A DNA stretch of 64,000 bases, from positions 20,375,001-20,439,000 of the forward strand of contig NC_092680.1 of assembly GCF_964355755.1 (NCBI RefSeq), given 5' to 3'. The stretch is from Antedon mediterranea (lineage: Eukaryota > Echinodermata > Crinoidea > Comatulida > Antedonidae). The notes beneath the pieces are model-generated. The model had not been told where the DNA came from and made no database searches. It worked only from the letters and a program-made list of their open reading frames with translations. A program made the position numbers and the translations under genes. Shown in pieces: positions 43,156 to 55,792 of this stretch (its first letter is position 1; the number at the start of each line of letters is the position of its first letter).

Positions 43156-43699
43156 AGTAAACAACGCCTATAATTGGATGAACTCTGTCGGTATATTCAT
43201 GGTATAAGGGCACAGCTGAATCAATTCAAACAACATGGACCAATTTCGAGTAATTTGTTCCTTCGTAATGTATTAATTCATACGCGATATTGGTCAACAG
43301 GTCACCGGTACTGGTCAACACGTCATAAACACGAGTGCGTGGTATATTCCTGTTCCGAATTTGGGAATATGGTCGACGAGTCATCATGATGGTTAGATCT
43401 TATCGATGACGATGTCGATCAATCGATTAGGTTTTCTCAAGGCCTTTAATTTATTGATGTCGTTACAAAGGCACTTGCAGTTAATTATATGAGCATGATT
43501 TTGAATTGATGAGGAATATTTAAAGAATTATTTTAATTAACAAGGAAAGAGTGAAATGTCCTCTCTTTCCACAAAGTTGGCTTAAAAATGAGTTTATCGT
43601 AGCTTTGACGATTTACCAATATCAGGAAGTATTGACCTAATTACCTAAATTACACGTTTGGTGTTTGGTAAATTATATATAACAGTACTGCCACTATAC

Positions 43700-44035
43700 T
43701 ATGAGAGATGGCTAATATCCGTTAGTCTCAAAGCACTACAAAATAATAGACCACATCCCTTGACAATGCACTTGGAAAGGCCACATCCCTCGACGTAAGC
43801 ACTACGAAATATAACCACACCCTTGGACGAAGCACTGCGAAATATAAGACCACACCCTTCGACGAAGCACTGCCAAATGTAAGACCACACCCATTGTCAA
43901 AGCACTTGAAAAGACCACATCCCTCGATGTAAGCACTACGAAATATATGACCACACCCCTCGACGAAGCACTACGAAATATAAGACCACACCCTTCGACG
44001 AAGCACTACGAAATACAACCAAACCCCTCGCCGTC
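43700..44035. repeat. minisatellite, unit about 35 bp, roughly nine copies
   Basis: Copies of GACGAAGCACTACGAAATAT followed by AAGACCACACCCTTC, with variants, are arranged head to tail. Confidence 0.9.
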
Positions 44036-45207
44036 GATGTATACAGTCTAAACTAAAGCGTATTGGTGATAGTCGAAAGTTACTCAGTAGACTTATGGGT
44101 TTAATAAAAGGTGAACGAACTCCTAGGAAAGTAAAGTAGGTCTTATCCAATTGATCTGCAATTGATAATTTATGTATTACCTAATCTAAAAATAAAGCCA
44201 GGAATGCTCTATCAAAATAGTGAAACAGTTTGTTGTTTGAAAAAAGTTCTTACGGGACTCACTATAATCTACTTACAACGAGAATTATTTTGATTTAAAT
44301 TAGAAGATACAAGATAATTTATTGCCACAATAAAAATACACAAAAACCTTTTAACTTTTTTTAAACAATAGAAGTAAACATCTATATAGTAAGTTTGAAT
44401 TTACGCTTATATAAGGTCTGTTGATTAGCAACACATTTGGAATTCGTTACCACTTTTTTTTATAGAGACGGAGAAATATCCTTTATCTTAAACAAACAAA
44501 TAATATACGACAAAAATCCAACTAGATCTAATTGGTATAATCGTAATGAACACAAATGTTTATTTTTGTTTTACGAAAATCAAAGATCAATTTATCTTAT
44601 TATTTTGCCATGTAATGTTTACTTTTAATTACGGAGACGATTTTGCTTCAATCAATTTGAAACAGAAATTGTTATGTAAAGAACAATCGAAAGTCGAGTT
44701 ATCAGTTTACAATATTGATTTTGAATGTTATAACTTGTACGATCCTATCAACTAAACATTTCCTCAATTTTGTACCGTTCTGACAATCAAAATCAAAACA
44801 AGAAATAGTAATAATCATAATATTTATTTGACCATCTTTAACAGAATAGAAAGTAGGCAACAATCGAAGGAACAGATTTTGCACTAGATCTACAGTATAC
44901 AGTACCTTACCAAATACCTTACTAAAAAAGGTAATATTTTGCCTTATAAAACAAAAATATAAACAAGAAGTTTAGAAAATACAAAATATGAAACATAAAA
45001 ATTAATTTACGAATATAATCAGAGAAGACTTCCCTGATATAACGAATGAAATCTTGGAACATATTTTGGAAAATGGATTTGATGGTTTTGTATCAACCAT
45101 CTAAGATGAAATACATAATTGGAATTAGTGTTTTCTTCTCATTTTGAATAGTTTATCATCAATCATTTAATTGGTAATAAAAAGGTTCTTCTTAAAATAG
45201 TATTTAT

Positions 45208-45465
45208 GTTGAATTTATTTGGATGGTTTCTATTCTTCAACTACTAGTTACATGGTGATGACTGATGTTATTAAATGTGGTGATGAGTTTTATTTTGAAT
45301 TTATTTGGATGCTTTCTATTCTTCGACTACTAGTTACATGGTGATGACTGATGTTATTAAATGTGGTGATGAGTTTTATTTTGAATTTATTTGGATGCTT
45401 TCTATTCTTCGACTACTAGTTACATGGCGATGACTGATGTTATTAAATGTGGTGATGAGTTTTGA
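45208..45465. repeat. 86-bp tandem repeat, three copies
   Basis: The unit includes TTGAATTTATTTGGATG, CTACTAGTTACATGG and GATGACTGATGTTATTAAAT. CTACTAG recurs at 45241, 45327 and 45413. Confidence 0.92.
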
Positions 45466-46407
45466 TATTCCTTGTATTAGCAGAACATTTGACTTATGAT
45501 TATAAGACATATATTAATAGTATAATATAAGATTAGGCTTATATATGTTAAAATACTAAACAAACAACACGCCTACATTATATACATTCAGTAGGCCTAA
45601 ACGTGTAGAAACACGTGACTCAATGATGACTAGTCAACAAAAATATAGTACGCTACGTGCACTGCGGCACATTTGGGAATTTAACTGATAATTATTCATC
45701 GATGTACCTTTATCGACAAATGAAAAAAAAAAAATCATAAAATAAACATAGACCATAGGCCTGCCCACTGACCTATATTTTCAATACTTTATCTCATAAA
45801 ATTCTAAAATGAATATTCCTAAAACAGATGATATCGTAATGGAGTTACAACCGATTTTTGTACGGTAAATCTCTAGAGACAATAAATCGTATGAGAATCG
45901 ATTGGTTGTTAACCATGTTTTTACAAATTACTTTCAATGGACATTACGCTCTGCTGCACAGTCGGGATGAGAGATAATTTAAAGAGTATAGGCCTAATAT
46001 AAAATAATTGATTTAAGATATTTTGTTTGTGGTAACCGTGTATATTATTTCCATTTGTTGAAAAAAAATTAAATTGTTATTGATTTGGATATGTTTTGTC
46101 TATACTTGTAGCATCATGTTAAGCCTACTTAATTTAATAATAGTCTTAGTTGTGGTTATAACAATGGATTAGTAATAATTATTTTACAATCGTATGGTTA
46201 AATATTAAATACAACAATGAGGACCGGTGGTATAAATAACGTCAGTGGCTGGAACACGGAAAAGTCGTGTATTGCACCTTCGGCTCACGGCAGTAAAAAC
46301 AACTAGACACTGGTCCACCACACATCAGGGGACGCGATTATTTTACCCTGGTAAAAACTCTTTGCATGCTTGTTTTTTATGCATAAAGTTGGTTTCTTCA
46401 GAATGTT

Positions 46408-47403
46408 TTATAGTGTTGAACTCATAGGCGTCTGTGTTAACTCGGCATCGTCGCCTTTCCCCATTATTTTCAGAACATCAATTTTAAGTTGTTTCATCCC
46501 ACGTTTGAAATCGTAAAATGTAAATGCGTATATGACTGGATTGATGGATAAGTTCATCGTGTTCAAAACAATTGATATTTCATAGATTATTATTATGTCA
46601 CTGAGTTCAAAACAAGCACAAATTATGTAGACAAAGAAGATGATCTTATTAGGAGTGACGGTTATGAAGAACGCTAGACCGACAAAACATATCGTGTAAA
46701 TAAGACTTCGCTGGGCTCTCCGTAGCCAGTTACGTGGTTGTTTATTTGTTACGCTAGATTTACTGATCGATTCAACATTTTGAGAGGCCCTCGTTGGAGT
46801 TTGTCGTCTTCGTAAAGATATTAAAATCCGTACGTAACAAAACATCATCACAAAAACCGGAAATAAATACTGAGTGATAAAAAAGAAAACGCCCCAGAAT
46901 GCCGTGTCGTAAGCATAGGCACATTCACCGGTATTTTCGTCATATGTAGCGTAAAAGAACAGTTCCATACCGGTGACAAAACCGATAATATACGGTAACA
47001 ATAACAAAAATCTTCCTCTTTTATCATGAAAATGAAGGCGAAAAAACTTGGGGTGCAGCACCGCAAAGTATCGTTCCATTGTTATTATCACTAAGTTGTA
47101 AGTCGATGTGTAAGTGACGCACCAAAAAAGGTTGAGCGCTTTACAAAACGGCACCCCTGCATCTGATGGAACGGGATAAGTAAAAAACGACAACATAAGC
47201 ACACAGGCAAACAGGTCTATGACAGATTGCTGAACAATCAGCAAATGTGTTAGTGTTTTCTTGTAGATATTGTTATATATCAAAACGAATAAAACAAATG
47301 CATTAGCTAGTATTCCGATACCGCAGATAATAAAACGAATTGCGATCAGAAGCTGCGGATCCATCGGTTCGTCGTTCGACATTGTTTGGTTGTTGTCATC
47401 CAT
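46408..47403 (-). CDS. class A GPCR, ERY family, 331 aa
   Basis: Seven-helix plasma-membrane receptor. ATG at 47403 with NQT sequon at residues 5-7. TM1 is about 20-43, and LIVQQSVIDL opens TM2. C87 and C161 form the expected disulfide. ERY is at 110-112 after STYNLVIITM. ICL3 is basic and Ser-rich (195-232). TM6 has TVTPNK (P251). NPVIY is at 288-292, followed by TFYDFK where relatives have KFNDF. The C-tail is about 30 residues with TPMSSTL at the end. A possible acceptor TTATAAG lies 7 nt before the ATG on the coding strand, but with a weak pyrimidine tract. Ligand unknown; most similar by eye to the 39576 and 55793 genes. Confidence 0.93.
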   Translation of the reverse strand: MDDNNQTMSNDEPMDPQLLIAIRFIICGIGILANAFVLFVLIYNNIYKKTLTHLLIVQQSVIDLFACVLMLSFFTYPVPSDAGVPFCKALNLFWCVTYTSTYNLVIITMERYFAVLHPKFFRLHFHDKRGRFLLLLPYIIGFVTGMELFFYATYDENTGECAYAYDTAFWGVFFFITQYLFPVFVMMFCYVRILISLRRRQTPTRASQNVESISKSSVTNKQPRNWLRRAQRSLIYTICFVGLAFFITVTPNKIIFFVYIICACFELSDIIIIYEISIVLNTMNLSINPVIYAFTFYDFKRGMKQLKIDVLKIMGKGDDAELTQTPMSSTL

Positions 47404-50400
47404 ATTTAATCTTATAACAAAATATAAGAGAACATTATGTTAATCAACGAGTGACAATATACAAACATCCCCTGGCAATAACCTGGCAGGCAATATTACT
47501 AAGCAATAACTAAGTGTTATACTTGTGGTTAGCTAATATCATAACGACGTATGTACAAATCAATTGAAACTATGTAATTAGATACGGGATACGTCATCAT
47601 AATGTTATCATTAAACTTTTAATTAAAATACTACAATGAGGATGCGGGAAGGGGAGGATGCCTATAACCATCAAATGCAGGCATATAATTATCAGGCCTA
47701 TAAATTTAAATTACTACCAGTAATACCAGATCGTTATGCCCAACTCTTTGCTCAGTCTACTAACTAAAAATCTTTACTATTAATCTAAACTTTAGAAATG
47801 TATTGGAGGTTGCAAATCGCATGATTTGAGAACCGGGAATTCTCCCCTTTTCAATTGACAAACGAGGTAATGTGTGAATTATGTAAGTGACTAGAACTTT
47901 AAAGAAAATCTCGAAAGATTTGGATTTGCCATCAACTAAAAAACCATGAAAAGTAAAAATCATCATGTGAGTAATTTTAATTTAATTTTTGGATAGTCAT
48001 GTATGTAATATTTACTTTATATATTATTATATTTTAAACAATGGCAAATTAACATTTCCTTTAATTGTTTATATTGAAAGCCAATAGCTACAAAACAATG
48101 GGACACTCAATACATGTCCAACACCGGATCAAATTGAAAAACTATTTCCGATTTTGGGATTTTTTGTTTCATTTTTACAAGATACTTAATTTTTTATTTA
48201 GGTACGTGTATACACATTGTCCATTTTATTATTAGGGAAATGATTTCTCTGGTGTAAACAGGTGGTTTTGTACTAGACGGGTAACGTAAATAATGAGGCC
48301 TACATTTCTTTCTCTCTTACTGTGGGCCCCTCCGAAAACGAACCCATTCTACAATACTAGCGGCTTTCTAATGACACCCGTCACTTATTTTAAGCCTAAT
48401 TACTTACCGTATTATTAATCAATTATTATTATTATACAATTGCTAATAACTGAGCTAGTACTTACATTTATAATGCTGTAGTTCAACACAACTTAAAGTC
48501 TCTTGTTTTAGACACAACGTTTATGAAAATATGTAGTATAGGAATGATGAGTACACAATTGGTTCGTGTTTATAAGTAACCAAACCTGGGAAAGTTCCCG
48601 GAAGCAATCAACAATAAATATGTCAGTGTTATGATTGCTTCACAGGTCAAATACCACCGGTGCCTCAATAGTGTGTAGGTATTAACTTTTATACAAATCA
48701 CCTGGCACGATCATTTTGATTTTCAGATTATAAATTGGTGATTATGATTGATGTGTTGTGTTCTAAAAATGTAACAGGTCAGAATTAATTAGTAACGCCC
48801 TCTAGGTTCTTAAATCAATCAATTTGTCACTTTTTATATTTAGGCCTCGTAAAAAAATTGTTGATCGATTTTCTATATAAATAGTTTTGAAATGGGACTT
48901 TCCCAAAATGTTGGCATTTTAGTTCACCGGCAAGCTAGTTTTCATGTGACCTTAATTAGGTCGTTTTTTTTAAAGACATTTTTGTAATGTTGAATTAGTT
49001 TAAGAAATCAAGTATTCCTGCAAGCAAACTGGTCCTATATCGTATGTTACAAACATATGTTTTATGCTAATAAGGCTCAACATAATTATGAGATCTACTG
49101 TTTATTTATTTATTTTATTCGTTCAAAACCACAATCCGTGTTGATTTAAAAATAAAAAAATAATATATTGAAACATACAGTATGTTAAACAATAAATCTA
49201 ATACAGACCAGCCTCATCTGTGACAATCTAAATACTATAAATAATAATGATAACCTTCAAAAAGTTAAGATAGTGTAAATATATTGTTAAAAATATGCCA
49301 ACACAAAAGATTCTTTAATTACTTTAACAATAGAGTTGTTGTTAAGTTGGGGGTGGGTTGTAATGTTGCCGAAATTTGAAATATTTCGAATACAAAAGAT
49401 CAGAGAAGTTAAGCACCTCATTTTAGTTAGACCGTGGATACACCACTATAATGATATATGCAGCTGCAAATATTGTAATTAAAAGAAAAAGTTTTGTTAA
49501 GGAAGTTCGGGTATATCTTATCTTGTCAGTGTTAATGACTTGATTAAATAATTAGGATAGTTAATTAATTATCTATTAAGAGGAAATAAATACATTTATT
49601 CTAGATTATTACAACGTTAATGGTTTTATAAGAAAATAAATTAATATTTAATTGAGTCATTGTTTAACATTGATAACTGACTTTTATTAATGAGATTGTG
49701 GCCAAATATCGTGAAGATAAGATACTTCTTAATTGTCATGATGACTTCAAACATTCAAACAAGCGAGCATGGCATTTGTTTGCTTGGTGTTTAACATAAC
49801 AGAACACACAACTGAAATTACTGAAACTAATTAGACTATTAAACTTATCATTTAATGTCAGTTGTATTGTATTATAATATTACATTAATCAAGTGCATTG
49901 TAAACGAACATTTTATTGATGAAGAAATAAAAGTCGGTGAACCAATACATAAAAAAAAAATCTTATCTTTGAAACATGAAGAGTTTGATACATGGATTTG
50001 CATTGGAATTAATTATTGTTTTCTATTGTTTTGTTTTATTGTTACTTTCAAGGTCTACAGTAGAATTACAATTCTTGAAACCACGATAGGATAAAACCAT
50101 AATTAAAAGATGTAATTAATCTAAGTTCATATTAAACAGATTTAAGAATATTGTAGATCTTGCTTAAGGGGGTAGTGGATGGGTGCTTTATTGTTTTCTT
50201 ACTTTACTTATTTTAATTGCAATATTGCTTTTGTTTAAATGTGTTTTTTTGTATGTATAAAAGATGTGAAAAAAAAAATAATAATGTTGCACACTGTTAC
50301 CTCCCCAGGAATATAATTTTGATAGATAGCCAGGCCTATTCAGAATTATGCTAACGATGTTCTCTTGGTCTCTTAGGCCTACAGTTTGCGTGGTGGGATG

Positions 50401-51480
50401 AAATCGTACAAATGTGAACTGAGAGAATGGTACAAATCTGACGTCACGCTACTTATTATTTATTTCATAATTTCCGCCGTTCTGATTATTTCCTTTTATC
50501 CTGGTTTGGTGTAGGTTTTATAACCTCTATATTGACCAAACCCGTGATTCCACCAGGTCAGCGTTCAGTGTGTAATTTCCTTTTCGTTACCTCTTGACCA
50601 ACAATACGCTCCCTCTATCACAAGGCAGCGAGGTAGGCCTACAGGCTATATTTTATATCAAAATTATTAGGACAATCACAAATAGCTAGTTTCACATCCG
50701 GGAGTTGAACTTTGTTTCATTTTATTTCGTCAATTTAAAAAAATGATAAAACAATACAAATAAACATAGCAAAACCCATGACGATGACAGGATTAAATAA
50801 AAACAAACTTAATTTCTGTACAAATTTTCTCCGGATGGATTTTAAAGTCCAGTGACCGTTCAGAAACCACAATAACAGAGATCATACCGATTGAAACATT
50901 AACGATTCGTTCAATAAAAAAAATCTTATAGTAAAAAAGTTGGATGAGAGATGGATGTGAAACTTTTTGTATTTACAATTGTATTATATTTATAATTGTA
51001 TTGTATTTGGCCGAAACAAATTATAACTCTCAAATGGACTACTACAAGGCACCATTCGGTTTTTAGGTCTTCCCCCATGGTAGCTAGTTGAAATCATACC
51101 AACTGTTTTGGCAGTAAGAACTAGGCCTATATTTTGAAAATAAGCAGAACTATTTTGTTTTCGCATAGTACTACGGTACACAACGTCATTAGTTCACGAT
51201 GAGGCATACGTGATACAACAATCGTAAGACTCTATAAAAGAGTCGTTGTACTTCTGTCAGGAACCAAATAAAATTGTGATACCAATTAATGTGTTTGTAT
51301 TTAAATAACTGATTTGCTGATCATCGATCCGGTTGTTACAAGCAGTGCAGTTGGGCACACAGATTTTCGAAGAAAAAATATATATATTTTTCAAAAAAAA
51401 ATAATAAATAAATTTGCAGTGGAGAACAGAACAGTTATTTAGCAGATTTAAATAAATATATATTTTTAAAGTAAAAGAGT

Positions 51481-51647
51481 AAAACTCTGTCTACACCATC
51501 AAACTAGTTTAGCAAAACAAGTGTAATGTGCCCAAATATGGTAGTGATATTCATAAATATGGTAGTGATATGACATCATCATGTCCATATATGGACATAT
51601 CACATTGTTTTTGTCACATAAAGTTGTATAATGTAGACAGAGCTTTA
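51481..51647. mobile_element. MITE family 1 copy
   Basis: AAACTCTGTCTACACCATCA and ATAATGTAGACAGAGCTTTA are the termini. The interior has two AAATATGGTAGTGATAT blocks and a TGTCCATATATGGACATATC palindrome. Confidence 0.85.
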
Positions 51648-52120
51648 GACTTGGCGTCCCACTTACACTCAACGCAATCAATTTCAATCAATCAATTTAT
51701 TTGGAAATTGCACCTTTACATCGATGGCACACACAGGAAGTGGTGCATCCATATTGAACACAATTAACATAAAATGACGGATACGGATACTTAAGCTAAT
51801 TTGAATTAAAATTAGTACTATATACTGTAGCAATATTTGTCTGACATGAGTTGATACATTTTAGTTAAATATATTTATATATATATATACATAAAGAGGA
51901 AGTAGTAACAAAAATATTTGTTGATGAGGATATTAAAATTATCATGATAGTTAATATTGAAATGGTTTCATATACAATGTCTTAAGAGGTTGTGTACAAC
52001 AACAACCTAAACCGGTAAAGGTCACGCAGTATTATTAAATGTTTTTTTTATAGGAATCATACAGCTAACTTCACTTTTACTTACTTACTAAAACAATATT
52101 GATTTCAGGAAATCATAATT

Positions 52121-52320
52121 TTTAAAGAAGTATTGTCAGTATAAAATCAGACTTTGAATAGGTTATTTTATAGTTTTGTTCAAGTTATTCACTTCTGTAG
52201 AAAAATACCAAGAAAAATTATTATTTCACTTATAAAAAGTCATTTTAACCAAAAACTAAAATGACATATTCAACAACAAATGAAAAAATAACATTTTCAG
52301 GGGGTACATTATATCTTTAA
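52121..52320. mobile_element. MITE family 3 copy, diverged
   Basis: TTTAAAGAAGTATTGTCAGT and GGGGGTACATTATATCTTTA termini are inverted. AAATCAGACTTTGAATAGG and CACTTCTGTAGAAAAA match the 32457 copy. Confidence 0.78.
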
Positions 52321-53306
52321 ATGTTAATTTCCTGAAATAAATAGTATCATTTATTTAGTAAAATTAAAACTAAGCTAATGTAAATTCAAATAAAAATAAT
52401 GACGTAATGTAATGAAAGTGGGTCGATAATAAGAAATAATAAAAAATTTTAAAAAAATTTGAAGATATAGGCTTTAGCACCTTTATCTTCAGCTAATAAG
52501 AATACTAAAGATTAATCGCGAGAAATGTTTGGAACTTTGTAGGGCATTTAAAAATATTTCAGGCCTTTTTTGGAAATCGTTCGCAATTATTGTTTTTCCA
52601 GGTTTTCGAGTTTTTATGTTAGTGAAAGTTCACGATACACAAAGTTAAAAGATAAACTGAACTTATGAACTTTTGCAAGAGTTATTATTGATAAAATGTG
52701 ACGTCACAATAATACGCTGACCTAGCTGGAAAGACTGAGATTATAAAATCACTTGATATCCTCCTCAATTATTGTGATGCAAAGTTATCAATCATACACG
52801 AAATGGTATGGTCTGTCGTGTTTGTTTTAATTTACTATGGATCAGTGGCTAAATCATATCAATAATTGTTTATTACCTTACATAATGCTATGACACGTGA
52901 CCTACTCACATACGAAAACCACTAAATTGATGTGAACTCGTAAACATGACATTACAATTTGTTTTGTTTTTTTTGCCTATTTTTTATTCTTATCAGCTGA
53001 GCTTAATCATCTTCATAAGTGGTTCATTAATTAACCATGCAGGGCCAAGTACAACTTTACTATGGGTAATAATACAAAATCACATGACACCTGCTGGTAC
53101 TAAAAACTAAACAAAACCAATGGAAATAGGCCTAAGTTGTTTTTTTTTAACTTTCTTATTCCTCGATTCATTCTATTAATATTTTTATCTTGTGCTTTTT
53201 CTATGTTATGTTTGTCTTTTTGAGTGAACCGAATAAAACTGAACTGAACTAAAATGCTGAACATTCGTATCAACTAACAATAGAACAACATTATCTTATC
53301 AATAAA

Positions 53307-53360
53307 TGGCCACATCACATTTTAATCACGTAGAGTTTGATTGTGTAGACAGAGCTTAAG
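53307..53360. mobile_element. MITE family 1, right-end fragment
   Basis: GGCCACATCACATTTTAATC followed by GTTTGATTGTGTAGACAGAG-CTTAAG matches the right end of the family only. Confidence 0.7.
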
Positions 53361-53429
53361 ACACATTGTGAATTATATCAACACCTAAACAACATGGGTC
53401 CGGTAGACGTGGCCTAGCTAGCTGGCCTA

Positions 53430-53472
53430 GGCCTAGACATTGTAGATTAGCCTAATCTACAATGTCTAGGCC
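53430..53472. repeat. perfect palindrome, 20-bp arms, 3-nt loop
   Basis: The left arm GGCCTAGACATTGTAGATTA (53430-53449) and right arm TAATCTACAATGTCTAGGCC (53453-53472) are exact complements around GCC. It would form a strong hairpin. It is not part of the MITE families above. Confidence 0.95.
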
Positions 53473-54773
53473 ATAGCGATACGCAGATTAACTCGCGAGA
53501 GAACTAGAAACTGATTTTCCAAATTACCTCACTTTCTTGTATTATTAATTTATCAAAATCATTCCAACGATTTAAAGCTAATTTAAGTTCTTAATTGTTA
53601 TTGTTTGTCTAAATTAAAAATTATCCCTCTATAAAAAAAAAGCTTGTTTGTTTATATGCCAATCAAAATGTAGGTGGCGCTATTGAATTTTCGCAATAAC
53701 ATGAACGTGCATTAATTATCCATTAGGCTACACAGGGCGATTTTCACAGACGAGCGGTAACGGAAACCTCGTAGAATGTCCCATTTATGATTTAGGTAGA
53801 ACGAATACCGAATGACATGCTATGCGTAACTAACCAATCGAATTTTAATGATACATTGCCTATGCAATCCTATGTGTTTTTAAATCTAACAACTTTACCG
53901 AAAACCATATTTTGACACCTTACCGCCATGAACAGTACAATTGTTCGTAATTCATCATTTTGTTTCGTATTTGATTATAATAAGTTAAACAGAATCACAT
54001 TTACATAATATGTACATTCAAAGACTGTAACAATTAGGTCTACTTATGAAACACATTAGACAATAATTACTTAAATATACATTTTTAACTAACCAAGTAC
54101 GTTTTTATTCCCTTTTTTCTTTTTGTAATTCTGTTACACGTAGCCTATTTCAATAATCAATAATACAGAAATCAAGATCGCAATCTCTACATACTTCTTG
54201 TATTAGTGGTGAGCAATAGCGTCGATAAGCGGATTGAAAGGGACTAAGACGGAAGGTCAGACAAAATATCATGCATTTAGCCGATTGCTCTAATTGCCGT
54301 TATCTTTGAATTTGTATAATGGATATACATCTGATAATGGTGAAATTCAGATAAGGAAGAGTAAACACAAACATAAAAGTGTAATTTTACGGTGAGCATG
54401 TGGGGATGGTATCCATTATCTTATTAAGAAAATATTAAATTTGAACCTCATCCTGAAAAATATAGGCCTATAATCCGTACATTTAATGTTAGCAGGAGAG
54501 CAACAAAATGTTATAGCGTATATATCAAAATCGGAAATGGTTCTAAATGGTTGAGGATTACTTGACACTTAAGGTATTATTTAACTTTAAAATGATCAAA
54601 TTTTTATCTTAGACCCAGGAAAAAGAGGTTTATGTAGTTAGGCGTTTCCAAACATAATTGCGGCTAACTATGAACATTTCAGAGGACATGTTTCATCATA
54701 TATAAGCCAAAAAAGTATATATCCATAAACTGTTACTTCATTGGCAACGAACGTAATACAACCGCAATGCTAT

Positions 54774-55065
54774 TTTTTATCAACATTTGAACACGTTCAC
54801 AGAACACTGTGCTTATTTTTATCAACAATTGAACGCGTGCACAGAACACGGTGCTTTCTTTTTAAAATCAACATTTGAACGCGTGCACAGAACACGGTGC
54901 TTTCTTTTTAAAATCAACATTTGAACGCGTGTACAGAACATGGTGCTTTTTTTTATCAACATTTGAACGCGTGCACAGAACATTGTGCTTTTTACATCAA
55001 CATTTGAACGCGTGCACAGAACACGTGTGCTAGCATTTCATCAGCGTTTGAACGCACGTTGCACC
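54774..55065. repeat. minisatellite, unit about 47 bp, six to seven copies
   Basis: The unit contains ATCAACATTTGAACGCGTGC followed by ACAGAACACGGTGCTTTC and a T/A-rich spacer. The ends are diverged (AACACGTTCACAG on the left, AACGCACGTTGCACC on the right). Confidence 0.92.
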
Positions 55066-55792
55066 TCTTACTGCTATATTACCACTCAATTGTATAGTTG
55101 CCTTCTGCATTAAAATTTTAATTCGTAAGTCAACTGCTTATTAGTGTTCCTAGTACTCAAAGTTATCTAAACTTCCTAGTTGGTCATGTCGATTATTCCT
55201 TTAACAGTTGATGTATTGTTCCGGATAAATTCCATTTTAAAAATGTCAGGAACCTTTAAAGTCGGAGGAAGTTGTACATAAAAACCACACAACAATTATA
55301 ATATGCGATATCATATGCAGTTATCACACATAGTTTCATTTACCTCAGCACATTACTTAATTCATTCCACGAACATGATTTGCCATGCCACACAAAAGTG
55401 TGATGCAACGGATGTCAGAGCTCTTTACTAGATGGCTTGAGGATGCTGCACGATGGTGGATCTAACATAAACATTAACAAATGTTCTTGTTGTTTATAAC
55501 CAACAATCAACATGTGACTATAATTTAAACTTTTTTGGCGATTTCCTGCCAATATTCATGTTTCAGTAAAACATCGGTGCTTGAACTTACCAGTGTTCAA
55601 GCATTTAGTAATTCGTAAAAATTGTTTGTAATTTGCCTTAGAAAATGACTGATTTTAATTGCAAAGCATCTTCCAAACAACATATGGAACAGGTCATAAT
55701 GTGTCGATGATTAAACATACCCATACGATACCATACTGAATAACAAGATTATTAATCCTATGTGATATATAAATTAAATGTAAAAGTAAACA

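Larger units (their letters stand above)
40581..46407. other. intergenic region between convergent GPCR genes
   Basis: It contains a MITE family 3 copy (40683-40852), a hammerhead-like motif (about 43118-43155), a 35-bp minisatellite (43700-44035) and an 86-bp tandem repeat (45208-45465). I see no supported protein gene. Confidence 0.55.
47404..55792. other. long intergenic region
   Basis: No gene is supported in 8.4 kb. It holds MITE family 1 copies (51481-51647, partial 53307-53360), a MITE family 3 copy (52121-52320), a perfect 43-bp palindrome (53430-53472) and a 47-bp minisatellite (54774-55065). Possible reversed retroposon tails lie near 49100 and 50720. A 79-codon frame with ATG at 49855 contains one hydrophobic segment, but I cannot support it as a gene. 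Confidence 0.5.

Noticed and set aside
43174-43389. 71-codon frame next to the second hammerhead-like motif
   Set aside because: I could not relate it to a Penelope-like reverse transcriptase or endonuclease; it also overlaps a small internal repeat (TATTGGTCAACA / TACTGGTCAACA).
44437-44755. Overlapping 63- and 69-codon frames
   Set aside because: AT-rich, mutually overlapping and without similarity to anything I recognise.
49855-50094. 79-codon frame with one hydrophobic segment
   Set aside because: Starts with ATG, but there is no recognisable family, promoter or splice context; AT-rich chance frame is more likely.
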